Of a DNA stretch of 64,000 nt, positions 1 to 10,271 are shown in pieces. Origin of the DNA: Calliphora vicina (taxonomy: Eukaryota > Arthropoda > Insecta > Diptera > Calliphoridae). A model generated the notes under the pieces. That model searched no databases, was not told where the DNA came from, and worked only from the letters and a program-made list of their open reading frames with translations. The stretch is from positions 167,134,726-167,198,725 of the forward strand of contig NC_088780.1 of the NCBI RefSeq assembly GCF_958450345.1, in the 5' to 3' direction. The translations under genes were made by a program, and so were the position numbers. How positions within the stretch are numbered: position 1 is the stretch's first letter; each line of letters starts with the position of its first letter.

Positions 1-638
1 ATATAGTGGCCCAAACCAAATCGGTATTAGGACATGAGTGTGTGTCTATATCCTAAAATAAATAGAATAATGTCACTAATATATATTTGAAGTATGCTGT
101 ATATTTTAGTTTTCAAGTTTCCACTAAAGGTGATGAAAACCGGCATAGATAAATGTCACTCTGCTAGTAATACTGCCAATGAAATCATCAAAATGCTTAA
201 GCCTTCTAAATTGATTGAACAGTATGTCTTGTTTTAAAAGCATTTTAGAGAAATGATACTAATATAATATTCCCGCTGCAGGGTATTTTAAAATTCGATT
301 TAATAGTTTGATGTGAGTATTTCTTGTTGCTTTTTAGTTGTTTTTTTTTAGAAAATGTGAAAAAAAAACTTTTCATGAAGTACAAGTAGACATGTTTAAT
401 TTTGTCAAATATCATTTATCTAACAACCAGAATGTGCTGAGAATAAAATAAATAGATGTGTATAATAAAACAATTTAAGTGCACTTTGTTGGGGTAAACC
501 AAACTTGAAGATGGAGGACATTTTTTGAAATTTTTAAGTACAAAATAGTTAGTTAATAAGCCAACTACACAAAGAGAAAAAATATATGATAACAGCAATC
601 AAATATTTGATCATTTTGAAATTTATTATCACCTCGAC
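1..638. other. AT-rich DNA without recognised gene
   Basis: Open frames here are short, low in complexity and unlike any protein family I know. I see no transposon ends. Confidence 0.6.
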
Positions 639-756
639 TTCGGATATGAAACAAAAACGTTTCAAGTCCCAAAAAGGGACCTATAAGATGCAAACGTAAA
701 CATAATTCTTCTTAACTGTGGTTATTTGTCATTATAAATCATACCAAACTGCATTA
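639..756 (-). repeat. Dispersed repeat, partner at 22700-22816
   Basis: Read on the minus strand this stretch closely matches 22700-22816 on the plus strand. Shared words include TTGGTATGATTTATAATGA and GCATCTTATAGGTCC, and both contain a GGGAC tract near the end. The partner lies inside a hAT-type element. The match begins about 35 bases downstream of the broken end of the L29 fragment, which suggests that the L29 copy was cut or captured by mobile DNA. Confidence 0.65.
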
Positions 757-791
757 ATAGATTTCAAAAATCAACAATTTTAAAAAGTTTT

Positions 792-914
792 TTATCGGAA
801 TTTAACATCCATACCCAAGGTAGATTCGTGGCGTTTACGCATTGGGCGCTTGATGCCATTGCGATGGGCCTTGCGGTTTTGGTTGTGGTTGGTGTGATTC
901 TTTGACTTGGCCAT
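792..914 (-). pseudogene. RpL29: Ribosomal protein L29 (eL29) fragment, 3' truncated
   Basis: The minus strand encodes a 40-residue frame starting MAKSKNHTNHNQNRKAHR and continuing through GIKRPMRKRHESTLGMDVKF. This is the basic N-terminus of the large-subunit protein eL29, which sits near the peptide exit region of the 60S ribosome. Fly L29 proteins are about 75 residues, so roughly the first half is present. After F39 comes one arginine and a stop, and no splice-donor GT lies at the break, so an ordinary exon boundary is unlikely. The reading frame has no internal damage. Just upstream is a pyrimidine run before the ATG (CTTCGTTTTTTTCGACA), resembling the TOP 5' end of a ribosomal-protein mRNA. 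Losing the 3' half is the opposite of the usual 5' truncation of retrocopies. It could be a truncated gene copy, a fragment captured by a transposon, or the true gene broken by assembly. Confidence 0.8.
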
Positions 915-1074
915 TGTCGAAAAAAACGAAGTACTTTGACTTGTTTTTTTGATAAGTTACCTTTGAAAAGTATTTCAGTTATTATGTTTAATGTCAATTA
1001 TGTTCATTTGTTGTTAATCTGATTAAAATGAGTGAGCAGAATAAAGTACATAATAAAAGTTTTAAATATTTTCC

Positions 1075-2105
1075 ACAAAACCCAACTTGGTCCTACAAAA
1101 AGTTGGCCAAACAATCAAAGGTCTGCCGTCAAACTGATTCCAATGTTATTAAACAGTAGCGGAAAAACTTGTCCGTTGATAGAAAACCTGGTACATGTAT
1201 AAGGAATAGTCCACATGATTTTTCTAAACCCAATAAATAGAAAGCATTTTCAAAAGAGCTCCCAACATATCCGATAGGAAAGCAATACGGTTAGCTTAGT
1301 ACACGTACTATTTGGTATGAAAAGTTAAAGCCAATGAAGGTTTAAAAACACACAAGGCTCAAAATGTTCCTGACATGAAATCTGCTAAAAATTTTTGAAG
1401 CCAAAGACAGACACGGAAATTGAAGTCAAATTTTATAAAAATATATACCTGCTGCATAATGGATGACGAAACGTATTTTTCGCAGCTTCCGGGTAAATAT
1501 TTTTATGTTGCTGATGTTGTAGAAAAGTTTAGAATCCAAATGCAGAACATTTTCCCAAAAAGTTCTTGGTATGGCAAGCAATATGTAGTTGCGAGAAAAA
1601 AAACCAAACATTTGTTACAAAGCGCTCTATAAATACCGAAATTTACTTAAGGGAATGTTTACAATAAAGGATGCTTCCTTTCATAAGACTTCTTAATGTG
1701 TCCACTTATTTTTGGCCTAATTTGGCATCCTGTCACTATGGTAAGCAAGGTCTTGAGTGGTACAAGAACAATAATGTGGTATTTGTACCAATAGAGGCAA
1801 ATCCTCCAAACTACCTGGAACTAATGCCAGTGGACAGATATTGAGCTCTTGTTAAAATAAAATTGAAGAACACAAAGAACGTGTCCAAAAGTGTGGTAGA
1901 ATTTAAACGGAGATGGACTACTTGTTCGTGACAGAAAGCTCTATAAAAAGCTTTCATCACTATTGATTATAACTATAAAAATTCTAGTTTTTTGTAAGTT
2001 GTAATAATGATTTCAATCAAATAAAAAAAATCAAAACTGTAGGTTTAGTGGTTTTTTTTAACATTTGTGTATATTAAGATTTTTTCGATCACACTCCTTT
2101 CTGAA
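1075..2105 (+). mobile_element. Decayed Tc1/mariner-superfamily transposon, copy 1
   Basis: The transposase relic runs from a helix-turn-helix-like start (PTWSYKKLAKQSKV, near 1085) through the catalytic block CCIMDDETYFSQLPGKYFYV (about 1448-1507) to FWPNLASCHYGKQGLEWY and the NPPNYLELMPVDRY motif near 1800-1840. Frameshifts and stops interrupt it, so it is dead. MDDETY should hold the first catalytic aspartate of the DDE/D triad, and the NPPN..EL.P block precedes the last one. The 3' terminal inverted repeat is 2069-2099 (ending GATCACACTCCTT) and matches that of the second copy near 19300. I could not find the 5' repeat. Family placement rests on motif resemblance. Confidence 0.8.
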
Positions 2106-2856
2106 AATTGACTTAGAACGTTTGTACACTAAACTAACGAAATGATAAAAATACAATTTTTAAAACTTTTGTTCCTCCCTATAAACATTAAAAAATTTAT
2201 GTTCTAAAATTGTTTTCATATAAAAATCAAATCGAGGGCCTATATTCAAAATCATCTATCTTTGATTTTCAAGAGAATGAATTTTTGATGGTAAAATATT
2301 CAGTAAAACATGTTTTTTTTTTGCTGTTTTATTTGCCTTTTTGTTGTTTCTCCATCTTACACAAATAATTTTTCTGAATGCAAAACCCTCTATCTTTTCA
2401 AAAAAAAAATTATTTTTAAATATTTTTTTGAAATAATTTCTTGAATCAAACTTCAAAAAAACTTACAAAACTTACAAAAGCAAAATAAAAACATTTTTTT
2501 TTAAAGTTTTTGTTTAATATTGTATTATTAGACGTTATCTTAAATAAATCACTTTAAAAACTGACAGATGGCATAAATGCAAAACCCTCTATCTGATCAT
2601 TTCGTACATAAACATTGAATATTTTTGAAAAGCAAAACCCTCTTGTATATATAATAAAGTTCACAAAATTTTAAAAACTAATTGTATGTGAGATTTAGTA
2701 GTTTCTTTAAAAAGATTTTGTAGAATACCGAATTTTAATAACTCAAGTAATACGAGAAAAGTTGTGTTTTTCAAGGTTTTGAAATACTGAAAAATTTAAC
2801 AAAAACTATTTATAATGAGAACCGATTTCTTATCGATATTTTGCTGTGTGAATATA
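2106..2856. other. AT-rich DNA with a repeated CAAAACCCTCT word
   Basis: There is no gene. The word GCAAAACCCTCT occurs three times (near 2381, 2580 and 2632), with TATC after the first two. It may be a degenerate short repeat. Confidence 0.5.
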
Positions 2857-3471
2857 AACAGGAGAGCTATATTGGCTTGTGCCGAATTTAAATATACCTT
2901 CCTCAAGGTATATTTTAAAATAAATGTTTAATATATATTTAAAAATAATAAAAAAAAATTTCAAATTTCATGCCAATATTTTTTTAAAATTTATTTCTTT
3001 TTTAATTTTATAATTTAAAATTTTTTTGGGGGAATAAAGTTCGGTTTAAGAAATATTTTTCCCGATTTTGACCCATTTTAGGTCCGACTTACTATGGAAT
3101 TATATACGTCGTGTGCACGCAGAGAAAAAATATAGTTGGGCATGGGTACTGTAACCATTTTAATATTGTTACAAGTTTTTTAACTATATTATAGTCACAG
3201 TAACCATTCACATGATTGTGGTAACAATAATATGGTTAATTTACGATTCACATGATTGTATCAACCATATATATGGTTACAGTAAACAAATATATGTTTG
3301 TGACAACCATTCATATGATGAAGGATTTATCATATGTTATCATATTATGGTTATATCGACTCCGCTATATATAACGATCCGATTGTGGTGTCGCAAATGA
3401 AAAATGTAGAAATTACAAACGGAATGACAAACTTATATATAACCTGCCACTCATGGTGACGGGCATAAAAA
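2857..3471 (-). mobile_element. INE-1/DINE-1-like element A1, degraded
   Basis: The left end reads AACAGGAGAGCTATATTGGC with a worn terminal hairpin. The body word CCCGATTTTGACCCATTTTA is shared with the other A copies, and the right side has GAAATTACAAACGGAATGAC and a GGGCATAAAA end. The middle is missing because a MITE (3116-3345) lies where the central half should be. Orientation is called minus because the CTTACTTGTT-type end lies at the left. Confidence 0.7.
3116..3345. mobile_element. MITE of the CACnnAGAGAAAAAATATAGTTG family, copy 1
   Basis: It begins CACGCAGAGAAAAAATATAG and is rich in GTAACCAT/ATGGTTAC inverted words, giving a hairpin-prone body. Related copies are at about 9072-9233 (inverted), 40930-41455 (interrupted) and 55262-55345 (fragment). 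The right end is approximate. Confidence 0.6.
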
Positions 3472-3855
3472 TATTTAATGAAATAAATAAAACATATGTA
3501 TACTAATCGAATTGAATTAGCATGTCAAATCTTCAATTCAATTTGCAGTTTATGACAAATTACCGGAAAGCTATTTAATTAATTTATAAAATTCATTATT
3601 TAATATTGAGTTCGATGAATTTTAATTGTTTAATTACCAAAAATGTAATAACTGTTACTTTAGTCTCTGAACATTTTAAATATAAGCATTTTATGCTTTA
3701 AACACAATTTTTATTACTCGCACTAAAACAATATATGGCGCATTTACTGCAATAATTGTTTCCGAATCAATTAAAGTTTTTGTTTTCATTTTGCAATGAC
3801 AGTTTGTAAATGAAAATATGTAAAACTACATAGATAAAAAAGCAAATATGAATAA
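3472..3855. other. AT-rich spacer
   Basis: I see no coding potential and no inverted-repeat ends. Confidence 0.5.
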
Positions 3856-4830
3856 AAACAAGTAAGAGTGCTATATTCGGCTATGCCGAATCTTATATAC
3901 CCTTCACCTTTGTTGTGGATGCATTATTATTTTTTATAATTATTATATATGTATGTACATTGCCCACTTTCAGCGTACAGCATCCTAAATTTATCAAGAA
4001 CACAAAAAACAACAACAACGCCAAACGAAACAAAACACCAAAAGAAAAAACAAAAACAAAATACGCAAGGCAATGAAACCAACACACATCCAAACATACG
4101 TTTAATTGTATAAAAAACAACAACAACGCCAAAAGAAACAAAATACGCAAAGCATGCACATTCAAACATACGATTTGTTGATTTTTTGTCAAAAAAACCA
4201 ACACATAACCAAACAAAAGTTTAGTTGTATAAAAAACAACAACAACGCCAAAAGAAACAAAACACAAAAAAAAACAAAATACGCAAAACATGCACATCCA
4301 AACATACGATTTGTTGTTTTTTTGTCAAAAAAACCAACACACAACCAAACTAAACTTTAGTTGTATAAAAAACAACAACAACGCCAAAAGAAACAAAACA
4401 CAAAAAAAACAAAATACACAAAGCTTGCACATCCAAGCATACGTTTTGTTGTTTTTTTGTCAAAGCATGCAATACATTGTGTTTTTTGATGAAATTTTCA
4501 GAGGTTGTCTCGGATTTTTGCTCATATCTCCGTTATTTATGGACGGATTTTGCTGATTTTAAATAGCAAAATTCTCGAAAGTATGTCTGACAGAATTGTT
4601 GAAGATTTGGATCCCGGAGATATCTGGGGCCTTCAGAAAATTGATTTCAACAGACAGACAGACAGACAGACGGACAGACAGACAGACAGACGGACATGGC
4701 TTAATCGACTCCGCTATCTATAAGGATCCAGAATATATATACTTTATAGGGTCGGAAATGAAAAATGTAGAAATTACAAACGGAATGACAAACTTATATA
4801 TACCCTTCTCACGAAGCTGAAGGGTATAAA
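3856..4830 (-). mobile_element. INE-1/DINE-1-like element A2 with internal tandem repeats
   Basis: The left end carries AACAAGTAAGAGTGC followed by the hairpin TTCGGCTATGCCGAA and TATACCCTTCACC. The right end has ACAAACGGAATGACAAACTT and AGGGTATAAA. Its internal CAGACAGA stretch (4651-4690) is the short form of the array that exploded at 52011. The centre is replaced by a tandem repeat at 3998-4480. Frames in this interval are by-products of the repeat. Confidence 0.8.
3998..4480. repeat. Tandem repeat, about four units of 105-136 bp
   Basis: The word AAAAAACAACAACAACGCC recurs at about 4005, 4111, 4231 and 4367. Each is followed by AAACAAAAC runs, CATGCACATCCAAACATACG and TTGTTTTTTTGTC. Unit length varies through A-run and deletion differences. 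It sits wholly inside element A2. Confidence 0.85.
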
Positions 4831-6004
4831 AAATCGAAACTAAACCACCAACATTACTAAACAACGTACTGTTTTAATTAAAGTTTTATATATTTTTTTT
4901 GTTCCAAATACAAAAAATAAAAAAGAAAAACAGCAACTAGAATAACAAGAATTTTCATTGTAATTTTTAGTCATATTTTTGCTTTTATATTCTAGTGTGT
5001 ATTTCGAAATGCAAGAACTAGAGACAGACCGGCAGAAAAATGTCCATGGTTTATTAGTAGGTCTTTTTTTTTGTCAAAACATCTGTTGAAACTAATGTTT
5101 CCGTGTTTCAGTTTTTTTTTTTTTGAATTTTAGTTGTTATTATTGTGAAAGTTATTTTAATATAAATTTTTCATATTTTCTAAAAATTGGCGAAAGTTTT
5201 TTGGTTGCCAGTTTTTTGTCACTAATATTTATAACAATGGGTAAAAAGGCACAAATATATCGTTGTTGGTAGCAGACATTTAAAAATAATTTTGGGCAAA
5301 CATGGTAAAATATTGTTAAATTGGAAAAAATTTTTACTTTTGCTAATTTAAATTACAAAAAATATATGAATGAGATGAGCGAATTGCTATTATGACATGC
5401 TATTTATATAATAAATGTGTAATTTAATCTAATAACAAAAACTCAAAAATAACTTTAAAATTTTAAATCTCTTCCTTACTGAAGTATAATATGTTTAACA
5501 ATCTAAAGACTAGTTTGGCTACCAGCAACGTAATACTAATAACTCCAGATAATTTACGGAATATGCAGAATGACATTTTAATTTCAGTAAAATGAAAACT
5601 AAGTATATAAATTTATTATTCAGTGTATTATTTAAAGTACAAATCTTCAAACTTTACTTTTAAAACAACGCTGTTCTACTACTTAGGAAAACTAAATTTA
5701 AATTATTAGCTTTTGGAGAATTTAACCAAATAAACAAACCACCAGCACCAACACAAAAATCAATAAACAATTTGGTAAATTTAGCAAATAAAAAATTTAC
5801 TTAAAATAGTTTTTCGATGTAATGTTTGTGTGTTTGTATGATTGGATGTTTTATAGGACTAGCACATGCACAACAATTGCCAATTGTGAAAATGCAATTA
5901 TTTGCTTCCTGATATGACGTTAATCACTTAAAATTTAACGAAAAACTCGGAAAAAACACTTATCAAAAACTACTAAAATATCATTTCTGTGTGCCGCTCT
6001 CAAC
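4831..6004. other. AT-rich intergenic DNA
   Basis: No supported gene or element ends. Poly-T runs near 5107 and 5053 are the only striking features. Confidence 0.5.
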
Positions 6005-6360
6005 CACCGACATACAGATATACATTTAAACATGAACGCACAGATACATGTGGAATTATCACAGCAGTTACCCAGCAGTTCTAGGAACTAGAACTACTTT
6101 GCACCAGTCTCATTGTAATCTAAAGGAATCAATAAATAAATAACGTGTTAAAAAAATTAAAAACAAATTGTTGGGCTATCAATCTAAGGGTAGCGGGTTC
6201 GATTCCATTCACAAACTGCAGTTGGTATTTCTCTAAAAAAACTAGTTGTCATCCTAAATTATAGGTAAAATCATTAGTTCGGGACAGTCTCCTAGAACTG
6301 CTTGTCACCGACATACCGATTCATATTTAAACATGAACAAACACATACATGTGCAATTAT
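6005..6360. repeat. Direct repeats of about 55 bp flanking an inserted repeat
   Basis: CACCGACATACAGATATACA at 6005 and CACCGACATACCGATTCATA at 6306 begin two similar blocks, each with TTTAAACATGAAC and ACATGTG. They bracket the element at 6071-6303. The blocks are too long and divergent for a target-site duplication, so an older tandem duplication that received an insertion is more likely. Confidence 0.6.
6071..6303 (+). mobile_element. Short repeat with TIRs and a tRNA-like B box
   Basis: The ends are inverted: CCCAGCAGTTCTAGG at 6071 and CCTAGAACTGCTT ending at 6303. Inside lies GGTTCGATTCC (6196-6206), an exact match to the RNA polymerase III B-box consensus, preceded by a tRNA-like GGGCTATCAATCTAAGGGTA. 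A related minus-strand unit is at 60590-60766. It looks like a tRNA-derived SINE that also has inverted ends, or a SINE trapped inside a MITE. Confidence 0.55.
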
Positions 6361-6762
6361 GTGATCATGCGTTATGTGTGTATGATAGTGTATGTATGTC
6401 AGTTTTATAAACAAAAACACATCAACCCAGTTGGTGATGTTTACTTCAGTTGCAAATTACGTAATAGGATGGCAATCTGAAATGTCATTAGGATACAGCG
6501 CTATTAGTTTCAAAATTGATTTATTTTTCACTTATTATTGCAACTTTTTCAATAGAAAACAAAGTAATGACAGTTTCATAATATTTAAAATTTTTCTTGC
6601 AAAATCAAAACTATTACAATTAAATTGCAGTTTCAAGATCTTTTAATTTAAAAAGCCAAAGGGTTTCTTTCATTATACTAGTTCAATTGTTTGGTAGTTC
6701 TGGGTTTATGAATTTAATAAAATACCCTACACTGTCCAACAGCATTTTTGGAACAGACTAGC
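6361..6762. other. AT-rich spacer
   Basis: One 84-codon frame at 6392-6646 has no recognisable family resemblance and ordinary AT-rich composition. I see no support for a gene. Confidence 0.5.
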
Positions 6763-6770
6763 GACCCCAT

Positions 6771-7666
6771 TAGAGTTGTCAAATATTCGACATATTATAA
6801 AAACCGGTTTTCGAATAATTCGAAAAAAAGTAATTTATAAAAACCAGTTTTTTTCTATCAAAAACCGGTTCGAATAACCAGTTTTTAGCCTTTGTATAAG
6901 TTTGCCATTCCGTTTGTAATTTCTACATTTTTCATTTGCGACCAGTATATATATTCTGGATCGTTATATACAGCGATGTCTATTAAGCCATGTCCCTACG
7001 TCTGTCCGTCTGTTGAAATCAACTTTCCGTGGCCCCCAAATAACTTACATACATCAATATATCGGGAATTCTTCGGGATCGGCTGCTATTTAAAATCGAC
7101 AAAATCGGCCCACAAATGTCTGAGATATAAGGAAAAAACCTCGACAATCTCGATTTTTGCCCTATTTTCATCTATATATCAGGATTGCTAAGTCATTAAT
7201 ATAGACAATATGGATATCTAATGATAGATATTTCAAATTACATTGCAACGATTAATATAAGGCTATAGTAAGATGGAGCTACAATGAGTCAAAATCGGGA
7301 CAAATATTTTTTTGAATTTTTTTTCATCAAAAAATTTTTTTTTGTCATAAAATATTTTTCCCAAAAAAAACTTTTTTAAAAATAAAAAATTAAAAAAAAA
7401 AATTTGCAAAAAACTTATTAAAAATATTTTTAAGTATAATTTGGTGAAGGGTATATAAGATTCGGCACAGCCGAATATAGCTCTCTTACTTGTTGTATTA
7501 AAATTATTAAAAGTATTCGCATAAAATCTTAGAGATAAATAATTCGAGACAAAAAAACCGTCGAACAACTCGAAAACCGTCCTTCTCTAAAAACCGGTTT
7601 AAAAAAACGGAATATTGGAAAAAAAACAGTTTTTCGAATAATTCGAAAACCGATTTTACAACTCTA
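6771..7666. mobile_element. hAT-type non-autonomous element with AACCGG/TTCGAA ends
   Basis: The ends are TAGAGTTGT at 6771 and ACAACTCTA ending at 7666. They are flanked by 8-bp duplications GACCCCAT (6763-6770) and GACCCTAT (7667-7674), seven of eight identical, as expected for hAT insertion. Both subterminal zones are packed with AAACCGGTTT and CGAATAATTCG words. No transposase is left. The centre is occupied by INE-1-like copy A3. Confidence 0.8.
6893..7494 (+). mobile_element. INE-1/DINE-1-like element A3, nearly full length
   Basis: It runs from GTTTGCCATTCCGTTTGTAA through TATATATTCTGGATCGTTAT, CCATGTCCCTACGTCTGTCC and TGGGTC-like blocks to GTGAAGGGTATATAAGATTC. The terminal hairpin is TTCGGCACAGCCGAA (7461-7475), followed by CTTACTTGTT. 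The hairpin-plus-CTTACTTGTT end is the known signature of dipteran INE-1/Helentron repeats. It is nested within the hAT-type element, so it inserted later. Confidence 0.8.
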
Positions 7667-7674
7667 GACCCTAT

Positions 7675-8640
7675 AATTCTGAAAGGGCATTTTGGATAAT
7701 TTTTGTAGAATAAACTTATTGTCCAGCTGGTCTGAATTTTTTTATACCGTGGGTCAAAGTTTTATTTTTTGATCGAAGGTAGCATTATACTAACTGAAAA
7801 AAAAGTTGTAAGTTAATATCTGAGAAAATTCTTATTGTCAGAGTTATATTGTGGAATTTAATGGGGATCATTTTTGTGGAAGATCTTAACCCCCTATCTC
7901 CTCTCTTTAGGGGTCAATTTGACCCCTTTTTTGAGAAAATCGAAAAAAGTCCTTTCAAAAAGGACATTTAAGGATTAAAATATTCTGCGAAATTTTTTCC
8001 CGTAAAATTTCATTGGGGATCACCAAAGACACAAAAGTTGTAAATAGAGCCCTTTACGCTTAATTAGCAAAATTACACACTATATGGGATCTCACATTTT
8101 TTAAAAATATCTCCAAAAATCAAAGTATGATCCGAATGAGCTGAAATTTAAAATGTAAATAGTCCATAGAGATCTACAAAGTTATCTCTTTTAATTCAAG
8201 AGATATTTAGGTTTATTTATTTATTTTTTTTAATTCTGCTCGATCTTTTTTTGGTTTTTTAGATATGGCGGGCCTACGAAGGTTCGACATTTTTTTTTTA
8301 AATATTACCTATATTTCCTATAAAATTTCGAAAACAATAAATATAACATGCTAACAGTTATCTCATCCCTATAAAAAGTTACACGCATCCAAGTTGGAAC
8401 ATGAAAAATGGCCATATTTTTTAGGTTTTTTCCCAAAAAAGTCCCTATATTTTTTCTTTTGTAGAAACAAAATTTTCTTCAGGACTATATAAAATTTGTA
8501 TACGACCCGAAAAGAGAACCTAATGCAAAAGCGTTATATGTCTTTAGAAGAAAAAAACTAAGTTTGTGTATTCTCATTTAACCATTTGTGATACACAAGT
8601 GAAGGAAAAAATATGCAGGGGTTTTCATATAGCAGTTCGT
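7675..8640. other. AT-rich DNA with GGGGTCAA/TTGACCCC palindrome
   Basis: No gene. A 17-base inverted word lies at 7910-7926. The stretch CTGCTCGATCTTTTT...TTAGATATGG near 8236-8269 resembles 61409-61446, suggesting an old dispersed repeat. Confidence 0.45.
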
Positions 8641-8649
8641 GATTTATCA

Positions 8650-9042
8650 TGGACAATTAATTGTATTTCTTCCCAATTTTTGTCAATTTGTTGCCTCAAT
8701 TATTTAGCTGGTCTTCCAATTCTACGGTTACCCTGAGGATTCCCGTCGATGGCATTTAATTTGATGTCGTTAGCTGATCTACGTAGAATGTGCCCAATCA
8801 GTAGTAGTGGTTGATTTGATTTGGTCGACAATCTGATTTTCGTGATTACATTTAGCCAGCAGCTAAGAATAATTCTGCTGAGGCATTGGGTTCACAAAAA
8901 CTTGCTGCTTTTGGATATCACGGGGTGCAACATTCCATGTTTTACAGCCATAGAGTAGGATTGACTTTACGTTTGTACTGAATATTTTAAGCTTCACTCG
9001 AAGAGAAATAGTTCGAGAGCTCAAGATGGATTTCAGCATACC
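8650..9042 (-). pseudogene. LINE reverse-transcriptase C-terminal fragment (RTE-like)
   Basis: On the minus strand the frame reads SLRVKLKIFSTNVKSILLYG followed by CKTWNV. Later, in broken frames, come a WAHSTQIS stretch and a GNPQG-like plus GRPAK-like tail. This order (N.NVKS.LLYG...TW, then I.W.GH, then PQG.R..GRP) is typical of the region after the reverse-transcriptase core in RTE/CR1-type non-LTR elements. Frameshifts and stops show it is dead, and the catalytic core and endonuclease are absent. The clade assignment is uncertain. Confidence 0.6.
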
Positions 9043-9071
9043 AAAAAAATGATAGTCAAAAAACTCATACT

Positions 9072-9233
9072 TATTTACTGTAACCATATATATGATTGAT
9101 ACAATAATGTGAATCATATGGTTACCACAGTCATGTAAATAGTTACTGTGACTATAATATTGTTAAAAAACTTGTAAAAATAATGACATGGTTACAGTAA
9201 ACATGCACAACTATATTTTTTTCTTCCTTCGTG
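9072..9233. mobile_element. MITE of the ATATAGTTG family, copy 2 (inverted)
   Basis: It ends CAACTATATTTTTTTCTTCC followed by TTCGTG, the inverse of the left end of the copy at 3116. The body shows the same GTAACCAT and ATATGATT words. Confidence 0.55.
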
Positions 9234-9743
9234 TTTGCCAGATGATTTGACCTCAAACACAATTATGTAAAAACTTCGGATTAATCTTTAATAACGAACC
9301 GGAAGTACTACAGTATTTTTTTTTCTTAATGGAGCAGAAAAGTTCGACCATGTATAGAGGGTGTGACTTTTCAGTCTGTCCTTTAAATACAAGATTGTGT
9401 ATATTTCTGTGAATATGTGTTTGTGTTGGTGAGTTTATATGATTCATATGTTTATTTTATTTTATGTTTTGTTCCCCAAGGACCACATATGTTCTGCTAA
9501 TATTAAATTCAATTCGTTTTTAATAGCACACGAGTAAAAGTTAAATGTGTAATTTGAGTGTATGAGTGTGTCTACATCCATATGTATGTATAAGATTCTA
9601 CAGTAGTTTTATAGTTGTAGTTTAACCAACACAAAAAATAGTAGTTTCATTATTATCAAATGATTTCAAAATAACACACCAATACATACATGCATACAAA
9701 TATATAGTTTGCCTTTAAAGAAAACCCCACATTTACACATACA
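9234..9743. other. AT-rich spacer
   Basis: No gene or element ends recognised. CATACATA-type simple sequence near 9680-9700. Confidence 0.5.
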
Positions 9744-9745
9744 TA

Positions 9746-10269
9746 CAGTGGTGGCCAGGAATTTAAGACAAAAATTGTTTGCTAAATTCTACGTGATTGT
9801 CAATTATTTTTTCAAATATTTCCGCAAATATGTATGCATGAGGACTGTTTTAACACACAAGTGTGTTTTATTCGACTGTGTCAATTCATACATATTCACC
9901 ACGAACACATACAATTTTTCTACAACTTGACCAAAAAAATTTTTTTTTAAATAAACTTATTTTCTCACATTTATATCATTATATTTTTATTATTATAAAA
10001 TATTCGGACCAAATTTCGTATTTTTAGTTCCATTAGTTTCGGTCATATCATGTTATTAACGGCGGATGTTCGCTGAGGTGGGTCAACGTATTTCCACATA
10101 TCTTTGTCTATATATGTTTTACCGATTTTTCCAAACATTTTTCAGAAACTAGAAACATCAATAATAAATTTCATACCCTTAGAGGTCCTTTTATTTTGGC
10201 TCTATCGCACTTAAAATTCAGTTAATGAAAAAAATTCATGTATTTGTCTTAAATTGGTGGCCACCACTG
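9746..10269 (+). mobile_element. 524-bp Tc1/mariner-type MITE, copy 1
   Basis: The ends are CAGTGGTGGCCAGGAATTTA and its inverse ending GTGGCCACCACTG, flanked by TA on both sides (9744-9745 and 10270-10271). The copy at 23045-23568 has exactly the same length, is in the opposite orientation and is highly similar. CAGTG ends with a TA duplication indicate mobilisation by a Tc1/mariner transposase. There is no coding capacity. Confidence 0.9.
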
Positions 10270-10271
10270 TA

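Noticed and set aside
3998..4480. CRISPR-like array of spaced repeats
   Set aside because: Repeats are not constant and spacers are copies of one another; this is a tandem repeat in eukaryotic DNA.
3893..4556. Frames of 80-134 codons on both strands
   Set aside because: They follow the tandem repeat inside element A2 and have simple composition.
7263..7568. 101-codon minus-strand frame
   Set aside because: It spans the boundary between the INE-1-like copy and the hAT-type element.
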